From the NCBI GenBank assembly GCA_947365245.1, contig CANAWG010000008.1:57944-121943 (forward strand): a DNA stretch of 64,000 bases, in the 5' to 3' direction. The notes beneath the pieces are model-generated. The model worked only from the letters and a program-made list of their open reading frames with translations. It made no database searches and was not told where the DNA came from. The position numbers and the translations under genes are program-made. Below, piece by piece: positions 44,133 to 51,363 of the stretch (position 1 is the first letter of the stretch; each line of letters opens with the position of its first letter). Origin of the DNA: an uncultured Oscillibacter sp. Lineage in GTDB: Bacteria > Bacillota > Clostridia > Oscillospirales > Oscillospiraceae.

Positions 44133-44600
44133 CTACGGGGCGCTTGGGGCGTGCTTCGCCAAAAAGGGCTGGAACAGCTCCTCCTCGGCCCGCTTCCGGG
44201 CCTTCACCGCGTCCTCAAACCGGGCGTAGCTGCCCAGATACCGCCGTTTGCCCTGAAAGCAGATGGTGGCCCGCCAGCGTCCCTTGGACGACCACCAGTC
44301 CACACCGGGGACGCCGCTGGTGTTGTTGCGCCGCACGGTCCCGGCCGCCAGCATCTCCACGCAGGTGCCGTCGATATACGTCAGCCCCAGCGCCGCCCTC
44401 GGCCCCCCGGGGCCGTGTTGGCAGCCGCAGCTCTTTGTGTGGCCGGACCGCAGATGCATGGTCTTTACAACGGTCTCCCGGCCGCAGTCGCACCGGCACC
44501 GCCAGGCCGTCCGTCCGCCGATGTTCTCCGCCGGGAACAGCACCGTCAGCTTTCCGTACCGCTGGCCTGTCAGGTCGACCCGTTTTCGAGAATGTCCCAT
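44133..44600 (-). CDS. AP2-domain DNA-binding protein
   Basis: A 155-residue protein. The N-terminal part (DLTGQRYGKLTVLFPAEN, WRCRCDCGRETVV, HLRSGHTKSCGC) has four Cys and is typical of AP2 proteins from phages and integrative elements. The C-terminal part (SGVPGVDWWSSKGRWRA, then KRRYLGSYARFEDAVKARK) is the AP2/ERF DNA-binding fold. GGGGAGG lies about 6 nt before the ATG. It sits 38 bp from the left inverted repeat of the switch and upstream of the surface protein, so it may be a regulator or an accessory factor for the recombinase. Confidence 0.85.
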   Translation of the reverse strand: MGHSRKRVDLTGQRYGKLTVLFPAENIGGRTAWRCRCDCGRETVVKTMHLRSGHTKSCGCQHGPGGPRAALGLTYIDGTCVEMLAAGTVRRNNTSGVPGVDWWSSKGRWRATICFQGKRRYLGSYARFEDAVKARKRAEEELFQPFLAKHAPSAP

Positions 44601-44637
44601 GGCTTCCTCCCCGCGGGGCCCCTTCCGCCGCCCCTGT

Positions 44638-44660
44638 AGACAGAATATGCGTTCCGGGAC
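44638..44660 (+). repeat. left inverted repeat of invertible segment
   Basis: 23 bp beginning AGACAGAATATG and ending TCCGGGAC. It is the perfect reverse complement of 44868-44890. Confidence 0.9.
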
Positions 44661-44698
44661 AAGTCTCCCCCCGCCCCGGCAGGCAGGACCGGTTCGTA

Positions 44699-44772
44699 TA
44701 TGAAAAAGAGCGCAGCAAATTAAGGCCGCGAATCTCTGCATAGGCGGTCTTGATTTATTGCGCTCTTTCATA
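44699..44772 (-). terminator. long hairpin inside the invertible segment
   Basis: Arms 44699-44729 and 44744-44772 pair over about 29 bp with G-U wobbles. On the minus strand the outer end reads GCGCTCTTTTTC, so it can act as a terminator for leftward transcription coming from the recombinase gene. Confidence 0.6.
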
Positions 44773-44793
44773 GGAAAAATCTTCTCTATTCCC

Positions 44794-44823
44794 TTGCATT
44801 CCCCGGTGGCCGTGTGATATAAT
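44794..44823 (+). promoter_or_regulatory. extended -10 promoter of the switch
   Basis: TTGCAT (44794-44799), 18 bp, TGATATAAT with TATAAT at 44818-44823. CCGGTGG (44803-44809) and CCACCGG (44825-44831) flank the -10 as a dyad and could be a repressor site. Confidence 0.75.
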
Positions 44824-44867
44824 TCCACCGGTAGAAGAAGCAGGGCCCAGTCGTATGTACGCGCCGC

Positions 44868-44890
44868 GTCCCGGAACGCATATTCTGTCT
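44868..44890 (-). repeat. right inverted repeat of invertible segment
   Basis: 23 bp beginning GTCCCGGAACGC, ending 2 bp before the recombinase stop codon. It is the perfect partner of 44638-44660. Confidence 0.9.
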
Positions 44891-44892
44891 CC

Positions 44893-45738
44893 TCAGCAGA
44901 TCAGGCGGAGCATCTCCAGGTATTTGGCGTGCTCCGCGCCGGTGGTCAGCAGGTAGATCCTGGTGGTCTCCACGGAGCTGTGGCCCAGCACGTCCGCCAG
45001 CTTCACAATGTCCCGGCAGACCCGGTAGAAACAGGTGGCAAACAGGTGCCGCAGGTTGTGGGGAAAGACCTTGCTGGGCTCCACCCCCGCCGCCGCGCAC
45101 AGCGACTTCATCTCCCGCCAGATCTGCTTTCTGGAAAGACTCCTCCCGCCTCCGGTGAGAAAGATCTCACCGGAGGTGATTTTCTGCTCCGCGGCGTACC
45201 GCAGCAGCTTCCGGCACAGCTTCCCCGGCAGCAGGATCGTCCGGACCTTCCCTTTCAGGATCACCACGGCCCGCCCGCTGCGGGCGGCCTCCACCGTGAG
45301 ATACCGGACCTCCGACACCCGGATGCCGGTGGAGCACACGGCCTCCATCAACAGCTCCAGCCGCCGCCGTCCGGAGGCGCGGGCGGCCTCCAGCAGCCGC
45401 AGATACTCCTCCCGGGTCAGATCCCGGTCCCGCTCCCGAAAGGCCCGCCGCTGGAGGCGGAGGAACTTCACACGGCACTCCTCCCACCCCAAAAAGCGGC
45501 ACAGGCCGTTGAGGGCGGAGAGCTTGCCGTTTACCGTGGCCGGGGCCAGGCCCCTGGCCAGGAGGGACTCCTTCCAGGCCAGGACGGCCTCCTTTGTCAC
45601 GGTCCCGCCGGCAAGCCACTCGGCGAACTCCTCCACGGCCCGCAGATATTTTTCGATGCTTGACGGCGCCCGCTCCTCCCGGCGCAGGTGCGCCTTGAAC
45701 GCGGCGGTCCCCTCTGCTGTCAGTCTGTGGTCTTTCAA
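44893..45738 (-). CDS. tyrosine recombinase next to its likely invertible substrate
   Basis: A 281-residue integrase/XerC-type recombinase. The SAM-like core-binding domain spans about 10-95 and the catalytic domain has R140 (STGIRVSE), K162/K164, H227 and R230 (HNLRHLFAT), H253 (LGHSSVETT) and Y262. All catalytic residues are intact. The start is TTG at 45738 with AAAGGAGG 8-9 nt upstream. No excisionase, attachment site or other mobile genes are adjacent, so it looks like a resident DNA invertase rather than an element integrase. Confidence 0.9.
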   Translation of the reverse strand: MKDHRLTAEGTAAFKAHLRREERAPSSIEKYLRAVEEFAEWLAGGTVTKEAVLAWKESLLARGLAPATVNGKLSALNGLCRFLGWEECRVKFLRLQRRAFRERDRDLTREEYLRLLEAARASGRRRLELLMEAVCSTGIRVSEVRYLTVEAARSGRAVVILKGKVRTILLPGKLCRKLLRYAAEQKITSGEIFLTGGGRSLSRKQIWREMKSLCAAAGVEPSKVFPHNLRHLFATCFYRVCRDIVKLADVLGHSSVETTRIYLLTTGAEHAKYLEMLRLIC

Positions 45739-45885
45739 ACGCGCGGCCTCCTTTGCAGCTTAAGTACTCCTATTGTACCCGCTTTTCGCAACAGGCCGCA
45801 GCCGGTCCTTGAGAAGCCGCCGGAGGAAGAGCGGCTTTCCTTTGGCTTGACGCTTGAGCGCGGCAGGCGCTTCAGAAAATTTGTC

Positions 45886-45915
45886 TTGACTTTTCGGCCC
45901 TATATCTGCTATATT
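45886..45915 (+). promoter_or_regulatory. promoter of the MATE/kinase pair
   Basis: TTGACT (45886-45891), 18 bp, TGCTATATT extended -10 (TATATT at 45910-45915). Confidence 0.65.
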
Positions 45916-45922
45916 GCTGAAT

Positions 45923-45981
45923 GCAACGTGTAGCGTCACCGCGTAAATCCGGTTGATTGCTGCACGCTGCTTTTATTTTTT
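45923..45981 (+). terminator. leader terminator/attenuator before MATE gene
   Basis: GCAACGTGTAGC (45923-45934) pairs with GCTGCACGCTGC (45959-45970), followed by TTTTATTTTTT. It begins within a few bases of the expected transcription start, so it must be bypassed for expression of the MATE gene. Confidence 0.6.
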
Positions 45982-46074
45982 CCAAGAATCAATATCAGAA
46001 AGCGCGCGGCCAGAAGGCATAAGTCCAGCTCTTCTCGCCGGGCGCTTTCGCATAGCCGGAGGAGGAATCAGTCT

Positions 46075-47490
46075 ATGGAAGAAAAAGCGAATTCTTTTTT
46101 GGAAACAGAGCGGCTGGGCAGGCTGATGGCGAAGTACGCCGTCCCCTGCGTCATCTCCCTGCTGGTGGCCGCGCTCTACAACATCGTGGATCAGATCTTC
46201 ATCGCCAACGCGGATTACCTGGGTTCCTACGGCAACGCCGCCAACACGGTGGTCTTCCCGCTGACGGTGGTGGCCCTGTCCATCGCGGTGATGATCGGGG
46301 ACGGCTGCTGCGCCTTTGTCAGCATCAGTCTGGGGGCCGGGAATCAGGACGCCGCCCACAGGAGCATCGGCAGCGCGGTCCTGCTGTGCGTGATCTCCGG
46401 CCTGGTTTTGACAGCCCTCTATCTCGCCTTCCAGGAGCCGATCCTGACCCTGTTCGGAGGCCGGGTCAACGAGGAGACCTTTCGCCACGCCAAGGAGTAC
46501 TTCTTCTGGATCACCCTGGGAGTCCCGTTCTATATGTTTGGGCAGGCCCTCAACCCCATCATCCGCTCCGACGGCAGCCCGAAGTTCGCCATGGCCTCCA
46601 CGCTGGCGGGTGCGCTGGCCAACATCATTTTGGACCCCGTTTTCATCTTTGTTTTCCGGTGGGGAATGATGGGCGCGGCGGCAGCCACCGTGCTGGGACA
46701 GATTTTAACCGCCGCCCTGGCAATTTGGTATCTGTGCCGCATGAAGGCCGTTCGGCTGGAGCGGAGGAGTTTTCGGCTCCACGGCGATTTGGCGAGGAAA
46801 TATCTGCCCCTGGGCATTTGCAGCTTTCTGTCCCAGATCTCCCTGGTCATGGCCATGGCGGCGATTCAAAACATGACGCTGAAATACAGCGCCATCGACC
46901 CCGTCTTCGGGCAGGCGCAGTACACCCAGATCCCCATGGCGGTGCTGGGGATCGTGATGAAGTTCTTCCAGATCGTCATCTCCGTCTCCGTAGGGCTGGC
47001 GGCGGGGTGCATCCCGGTGGTGGGCTACAATATCGGGGCGGGCCGCAATGACCGGGCCAAGTCCCTCTTCACCCGCCTGCTGGCGGCGGAGGCCATTGTC
47101 GGGGCGGCGGCGCTGCTGATTGTGGAGCTGTTCCCCCATCAGCTCATCGGAATTTTCGGCGCGGCCAATGAAAGCGTGTATTATACCCAGTACGCGGTAA
47201 AGTGCTTCCGGGTTTACCTCTGCATGATGGTGCTGGCCACGGTGAACAAGGGCACGTTCATCTATCTGCAGGCCCTGGGCAGGGCCCTGGCCTCCACCAC
47301 CATCTCCATGGTGCGGGAGGTTTTGTTCGGCGTGGGCTTCGCCCTGCTGCTGCCCCTGTGGTTCGGATTGGATGGGGTTCTGTACTCCATGCCGGTTTCC
47401 GATCTGCTGACATTTGTAATCTGCGTCATTGTCATTCGATATACCTACAAGACGTTGGACCGCGGAGAAAAGGGGAGGAACAGAGCATGA
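46075..47490 (+). CDS. MATE-family multidrug/metabolite efflux transporter
   Basis: A 471-residue, 12-helix inner-membrane antiporter. Typical blocks are AVPCVISLLVAALYNIVDQI and GQALNPIIRSDGSPKFAM in the first half and AAGCIPVVGYNIGAG in the second. Drug or metabolite exported in exchange for Na+ or H+; substrate unknown. The stop overlaps the next gene (ATGA), and transcription must pass the leader attenuator at 45923-45981. Its closest relative in the window is the transporter half of the fusion at 48290. Confidence 0.93.
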   Translation: MEEKANSFLETERLGRLMAKYAVPCVISLLVAALYNIVDQIFIANADYLGSYGNAANTVVFPLTVVALSIAVMIGDGCCAFVSISLGAGNQDAAHRSIGSAVLLCVISGLVLTALYLAFQEPILTLFGGRVNEETFRHAKEYFFWITLGVPFYMFGQALNPIIRSDGSPKFAMASTLAGALANIILDPVFIFVFRWGMMGAAAATVLGQILTAALAIWYLCRMKAVRLERRSFRLHGDLARKYLPLGICSFLSQISLVMAMAAIQNMTLKYSAIDPVFGQAQYTQIPMAVLGIVMKFFQIVISVSVGLAAGCIPVVGYNIGAGRNDRAKSLFTRLLAAEAIVGAAALLIVELFPHQLIGIFGAANESVYYTQYAVKCFRVYLCMMVLATVNKGTFIYLQALGRALASTTISMVREVLFGVGFALLLPLWFGLDGVLYSMPVSDLLTFVICVIVIRYTYKTLDRGEKGRNRA

Positions 47491-48092
47491 GCAATCGAAT
47501 CATTACCATCAGCCGTGAGTTTGGCAGCGGCGGCAGAACCATCGGCAGAAAAGCCGCCGCGGAGCTGGGGCTTCCCTGCTATGACGCGGAGTTAATCGGA
47601 AAGCTGGAAGAGGCAACCGGGCTGTCCGGGGAGTACATTGCCGAACGGGGCGAATACGCCTCCCACGGCAGCTGGCTGGCCAGCGCTTTCTCGGACCGTG
47701 ACCACAACGGGCATTCTGTTCAGGATGATCTGTGGTGCGTTCAGCGGCGGGTCATCCTGGAACTGGCGAAGAATGGCCCGTGCGTGATCGTGGGCCGGTG
47801 TGCGGATTATATCCTGCGCGATGCGGCGGATTGTCTGAATGTGTTTATTTATTCAGACATGGAACAGCGGGCCAAACGGATTGTCAAGCAATACGGGGTC
47901 CGGGACGAGTCGCCTGAGAAACGCCTCCGGGAAAAGGATAGGCGCCGCGCCGCCTACTATCAGTTTTACACGGGTATGAAGTGGGGCGTTGTCCAGAACT
48001 ATCACGCCGCACTGAACAGCGGAGCACTGGGAATCGACACCTGCGCGGAAATGATTGCCCTGCTGTACGACAGAAAATTTTGTGAAAGATGA
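47487..48092 (+). CDS. cytidylate kinase-like protein
   Basis: A 201-residue P-loop kinase-like protein. ITISREFGSGGRTIGRKAA is the nucleotide-binding loop of the cytidylate-kinase-like family, and CVIVGRCADYILRD and EKRLREKDRRRAAYYQFYTG are conserved later blocks. True CMP kinases are usually about 220 residues and chromosomal housekeeping genes; this accessory type has no proven substrate. The ATGA overlap with the MATE gene shows coupled synthesis. Confidence 0.85.
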   Translation: MSNRIITISREFGSGGRTIGRKAAAELGLPCYDAELIGKLEEATGLSGEYIAERGEYASHGSWLASAFSDRDHNGHSVQDDLWCVQRRVILELAKNGPCVIVGRCADYILRDAADCLNVFIYSDMEQRAKRIVKQYGVRDESPEKRLREKDRRRAAYYQFYTGMKWGVVQNYHAALNSGALGIDTCAEMIALLYDRKFCER

Positions 48093-48095
48093 CCT

Positions 48096-48124
48096 TTGAT
48101 TTTTTCAGTCCGCTCTGCTAAACT
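48096..48124 (+). promoter_or_regulatory. promoter of the MATE-kinase fusion gene
   Basis: TTGATT (48096-48101), 17 bp, TAAACT (48119-48124). Confidence 0.55.
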
Positions 48125-48130
48125 GAGCAC

Positions 48131-48257
48131 CGTCAATTGAATACGGACATTCAACGACACACGCAGTGCATTGCACGTAAGCCTGATCACGGTACGGTAA
48201 TGCTCTGGGTGTGTCGCTCCGCTTTGAAGGACACACGCGGACGCGTGTGCCCTTTTT
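48131..48257 (+). promoter_or_regulatory. candidate riboswitch/attenuator of unassigned class
   Basis: GACACAC (48156-48162) can pair with GTGTGTC (48209-48215), closing a 60-nt domain with an inner GCATT/AATGC stem. The same GTGTGTC can instead pair with GACACAC at 48230-48236. That pairing would disrupt the terminator ACACGCG-GA-CGCGTGT (48233-48248) with its CCCTTTTTT tail. This is the classic aptamer/antiterminator/terminator layout. I cannot match it to a known riboswitch class. Confidence 0.6.
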
Positions 48258-48289
48258 TGTCCGCAAATTACAATGGAGGTATCCTGATT

Positions 48290-50251
48290 ATGCAAACATC
48301 CAACTACCTGGGGACAGAGAAGACCGGAAAACTGCTGCTGAAATTCGCGGTTCCCTGTATCTTTTCCCTCATCATCTCCTGCCTGTATAACATCGTGGAC
48401 CAGATCTTTGTGGGCAACGGCGTGGGCTACCTGGGCAACGCCGCCACCGGGGTCATCTTCCCCATCACGGTGATCGGCTGGGGCGTGTCGCTGTTCTTCG
48501 GCGACGGCGCGGCGGCGTCCCTCAGCGTATCCCTGGGAAAAAATGAGACGGAGGACATCCACCGCAGCGTGGGCAACAGCATCCTGTTCTCTTTCCTCGG
48601 CGGCCTGGTGATTATCCTCATCAGCTACGGCTGGGGGGACGGCCTTCTGCGGCTCATCGGAGCCACGGACGCCAACCTGGCCCTGGCACACGACTACGGC
48701 TTCATCATCTACGCCATGATGCCCCTGGCGCTGGTGCAGAATACCCTGGCCTCCATCATCCGGGCAGACGGCAGCCCCAAGTACGCCATGGGCGCCATGC
48801 TGGTGGGCGCGGTGCTGAATATCATCGGCGATCCGGTGGCCATCTTCGTGCTGGATATGGGGATCAAGGGCGCGGCGTACGCCACCATCCTGGGACAGTT
48901 TGTCAGCTTCCTGATCTGCGCGGCCTATCTGACCAAAAGCAAATCCTTCCGTGTCTCCCTGTCCAGTTTCCGCCCCTCCCCCATCCTTTTGAAGCAGGTC
49001 ATGGCCCTGGGGGCGTCCAGCTTTTTGACCCAGCTGTCCATCGTGGTTATTACGGTGATCAACAACATCCTGCTGGTAAAATACGGCGCGGTTTCGGCCT
49101 ATGGAGCGGACATCCCCCTGGCGGCCTTTGTGGTCATTATGAAGCTGTTCCAGATCGTGCTGAATATCGCCATCGGCATTGCCGCCGGCGCACAGCCTAT
49201 CGTGGGTTATAACTACGGCGCGAAAAAGTTTGGCCGGGTGCGGGAGCTGCTGGGACTGATCGTCAAATGGACGGCCGTTGTCTGCCTAATCTGCACGGTC
49301 TTGTTTGAAGCGTTCCCCCTGTTCTTTATTCAGATGTTCGGCGCGGACGGAGAGCTGTACACGCGGTTCGCGGTGCAGTGCCTGCGGATTTATTTGTCGT
49401 TGATCCTGTTTACCTGCGTCCAGAAAGTGTGCGCCATCTTCCTGCAGTCCATCGGCCACGCGAAAGCCGCCGCGCCGCTGTCTATTCTGCGCGACATACT
49501 GCTGATCGTGTTTTCCATCGCAGCGCCCATGGTCTGGGGCGTGACCGGCATCTTCTGGGCCGCGCCCATTGCCGATGTTCTGGCCATTGCGGCGACGGCG
49601 ATCGTGATGCTCCGCCTCTGGAAGCAGCTGAAGGGGGCGGACGGGCAGCCCTCGGAGAGCAAGCCCGTCCTGCAAAAGTCCCGTCCCGGCGTCATCATCA
49701 CCATCGCCCGGGAGCACGGCACCGCCGGGAAGCGGATCGGCCAGCTGGTGGCGGAGAAGCTGGGCATTCCCTGCTACTACAAGGAGATGACCGCCCTGGC
49801 CGCTCAGGAGAGCGGGCTTGCCAAGGAGTTTATCTCCAGCATCAACTCCGACGAGAACGCCGTCATGCGGGAGCTGTACCTCAGCACCAGCGCCGTCCAG
49901 CAGGCGGTGATCGCACAGGATAAAGCCCTCAACATGATCGCAGATACGGGTTCCTGCGTCATCGTGGGCCGGGCGGCGGACTATGTTCTGCGGAATCGGG
50001 AAAATGTGGTGCGTATCTTCATTCATGCTCCTAAAGAGTACCGGGTGAAAAAGGTGATGGAGATGTACGGCGATACCGAGCAGGAGGGCAGGAGGAGTAT
50101 CGCCCGCTCCGACAGCGCCAGAGGTTCCTACTACAAGAGTATTTCAGGACACGCCTGGGGCGATCCGCATCAATATGAATTGAGCGTGGACAGCTCCATC
50201 GGACCGGAGAAAACGGCGGAAGTGATTTGCGGCTATATCAGCCGCGTGTGA
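48290..50251 (+). CDS. MATE transporter fused to cytidylate kinase-like domain
   Basis: A 653-residue protein. Residues 1-455 are a full MATE transporter (FAVPCIFSLIISCLYNIVDQ, SIIRADGSPKYAMGAML, AAGAQPIVGYNYGAK). After a short linker (SESKPVLQKSRPG) residues 465-653 form a cytidylate-kinase-like domain (VIITIAREHGTAGKRIGQLV, CVIVGRAADYVLRN). No stop, frameshift or internal start separates them. The same two modules are separate overlapping genes just upstream. The kinase domain would face the cytoplasm and may sense or modify the transported compound. The ATG at 48290 has GGAGG 10 nt upstream. Confidence 0.92.
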   Translation: MQTSNYLGTEKTGKLLLKFAVPCIFSLIISCLYNIVDQIFVGNGVGYLGNAATGVIFPITVIGWGVSLFFGDGAAASLSVSLGKNETEDIHRSVGNSILFSFLGGLVIILISYGWGDGLLRLIGATDANLALAHDYGFIIYAMMPLALVQNTLASIIRADGSPKYAMGAMLVGAVLNIIGDPVAIFVLDMGIKGAAYATILGQFVSFLICAAYLTKSKSFRVSLSSFRPSPILLKQVMALGASSFLTQLSIVVITVINNILLVKYGAVSAYGADIPLAAFVVIMKLFQIVLNIAIGIAAGAQPIVGYNYGAKKFGRVRELLGLIVKWTAVVCLICTVLFEAFPLFFIQMFGADGELYTRFAVQCLRIYLSLILFTCVQKVCAIFLQSIGHAKAAAPLSILRDILLIVFSIAAPMVWGVTGIFWAAPIADVLAIAATAIVMLRLWKQLKGADGQPSESKPVLQKSRPGVIITIAREHGTAGKRIGQLVAEKLGIPCYYKEMTALAAQESGLAKEFISSINSDENAVMRELYLSTSAVQQAVIAQDKALNMIADTGSCVIVGRAADYVLRNRENVVRIFIHAPKEYRVKKVMEMYGDTEQEGRRSIARSDSARGSYYKSISGHAWGDPHQYELSVDSSIGPEKTAEVICGYISRV

Positions 50252-50256
50252 GCGAA

Positions 50257-50293
50257 AAAAACGGCAGGGGGTCGTGCAGACTCCCTGCCGTAA
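50257..50293 (-). terminator. terminator between MATE-kinase fusion and CarD genes
   Basis: ACGGCAGGGAGTC...GACCCCCTGCCGT on the minus strand followed by TTTTTT; it serves the CarD operon and may also end the convergent transcript. Confidence 0.7.
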
Positions 50294-50310
50294 CATGTTC
50301 GCCGCTCTAT

Positions 50311-50823
50311 TTAAGCGGAGGCCTTACACTCCGCGGCTGCGTACAGGCGCTCCCGAATCAAATCCGGCGCAGTATTCAATGCGACAGCAAATTCCTCGCA
50401 GATTAATTTTTCCGCCAGCTTCAAATATCGGATGTCCACCTGGCCCAGCTGTTTCTTCTGCTGGGCCATTTCCCTCTGCCTGACATGAATTTCCTTGATT
50501 AAAAGCAGGCAATCCTCCACCTTGCGGGAAGCAAGCATACCCTGGTAGTGGGCGGCCAGCTCCATCGTTTTGCCGGAGAGGAATACATGGGGTTCCAGCT
50601 GGGAAAACAGCTCCAGATAATGAGCCGCTTCACCGCCGCTGATCAGGGGACGCATGGACGAAGTCATATCCACGGGTGCATAGATGATCTCGTTGCTGTT
50701 GGAAAATACGGCGCACAGCTTGTAATAATCGCCGGTGGTTCCCCGGACCGGCGGCAGTCCCACGCTGTCGATTTTGTAAACGCCCCGCTTGTCATATAGA
50801 ACCAGCGCTCCAACTTCATACAT
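50311..50823 (-). CDS. CarD-family transcription regulator
   Basis: A 170-residue protein. MYEVGALVLYDKRGVYKIDSVG and the following beta strands are the CarD/TRCF RNA-polymerase-interacting domain; the C-terminal 100 residues are helical. Such proteins bind the RNA polymerase beta subunit and adjust initiation. The ATG at 50823 is preferred. A TTG three codons earlier overlaps the stop of the upstream small gene, so translation is probably coupled. Confidence 0.88.
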   Translation of the reverse strand: MYEVGALVLYDKRGVYKIDSVGLPPVRGTTGDYYKLCAVFSNSNEIIYAPVDMTSSMRPLISGGEAAHYLELFSQLEPHVFLSGKTMELAAHYQGMLASRKVEDCLLLIKEIHVRQREMAQQKKQLGQVDIRYLKLAEKLICEEFAVALNTAPDLIRERLYAAAECKASA

Positions 50824-50828
50824 AGCGT

Positions 50829-51068
50829 TCAATCCAGGTAGTCGCCAACAGGCTGGGTGTTGTTCTGCTTTTTGATTTTGATGATCAGGGAGCCGTCAGG
50901 CTGCTCAGCCTCTTCCATGATCTTGTACTGCGTCCTGTGCCGGTCCATCTTCATCTTGTAGGATTCATACTCCTCCCGGATCTGCTGTCTGGCCAGCTCC
51001 GAGGAAATTCCATCCTTCAGCTGAAAATGAACCGTCTGCTCCAGGCAGGCCGCTTTGATGCGTTTCAT
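50829..51068 (-). CDS. 79-residue hypothetical protein upstream of CarD gene
   Basis: A small charged protein (MKRIKAACLEQTVHFQLKDG...) with a helical middle (SSELARQQIREEYESYKMKM) and a beta C-terminus (GSLIIKIKKQ). No family is recognised. It has its own promoter (51102-51130) and leads directly into carD, so it is probably a real conserved partner gene. Confidence 0.65.
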   Translation of the reverse strand: MKRIKAACLEQTVHFQLKDGISSELARQQIREEYESYKMKMDRHRTQYKIMEEAEQPDGSLIIKIKKQNNTQPVGDYLD

Positions 51069-51101
51069 AACAAATGATCCTCCATTCCTTTATATAGAAT
51101 C

Positions 51102-51130
51102 ATTTTACTATGAATTTGCACATTTTTCAA
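51102..51130 (-). promoter_or_regulatory. promoter of the small-protein/CarD operon
   Basis: On the minus strand TTGAAA (complement of 51125-51130), 17 bp, TAAAAT (complement of 51102-51107). Confidence 0.65.
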
Positions 51131-51325
51131 AGGGCTTTATACACAAAATTGTGCGATCCGCACATTGGGTATTTCGCACAAAGGGAGGGCGGCGGCAGGC
51201 GGGACGAGTATATAAGGCCCGCGATTTTCACAGGGCCCAAATACTTGCCTGGGCATACCCGAATCCGCGGAGTACCGCCGGCTTGCCGCGGATTAGGGAC
51301 CCGCCCGCCCAGGGGCAGGGAAAAC

Positions 51326-51359
51326 ACCCCTCAAAGCCTTGCGGCTCCAAGGGGTGGAT
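51326..51359 (-). terminator. terminator of the kinase operon
   Basis: CACCCCTTGGAGCC...GGCTTTGAGGGGTG on the minus strand followed by TTTTCC. Confidence 0.65.
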
Positions 51360-51363
51360 GTGA

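Larger units (their letters stand above)
44638..44890. other. candidate invertible promoter segment (phase switch)
   Basis: Perfect 23-bp inverted repeats enclose 207 bp holding one strong promoter (44794-44823, reading right) and a long hairpin (44699-44772). A tyrosine recombinase gene ends 3 bp outside the right repeat and an AP2 gene begins 38 bp outside the left one. In the orientation given the promoter reads antisense into the recombinase gene; inverted, it would read left into the AP2 gene and on toward the riboswitch-controlled surface protein. No promoter is evident between AP2 and the surface gene. Confidence 0.75.

Noticed and set aside
44893..45738. Recombinase as integrase of an integrative element.
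   Set aside because: No att-like direct repeats, excisionase, relaxase or phage genes nearby; the perfect inverted repeats fit an inversion system better.
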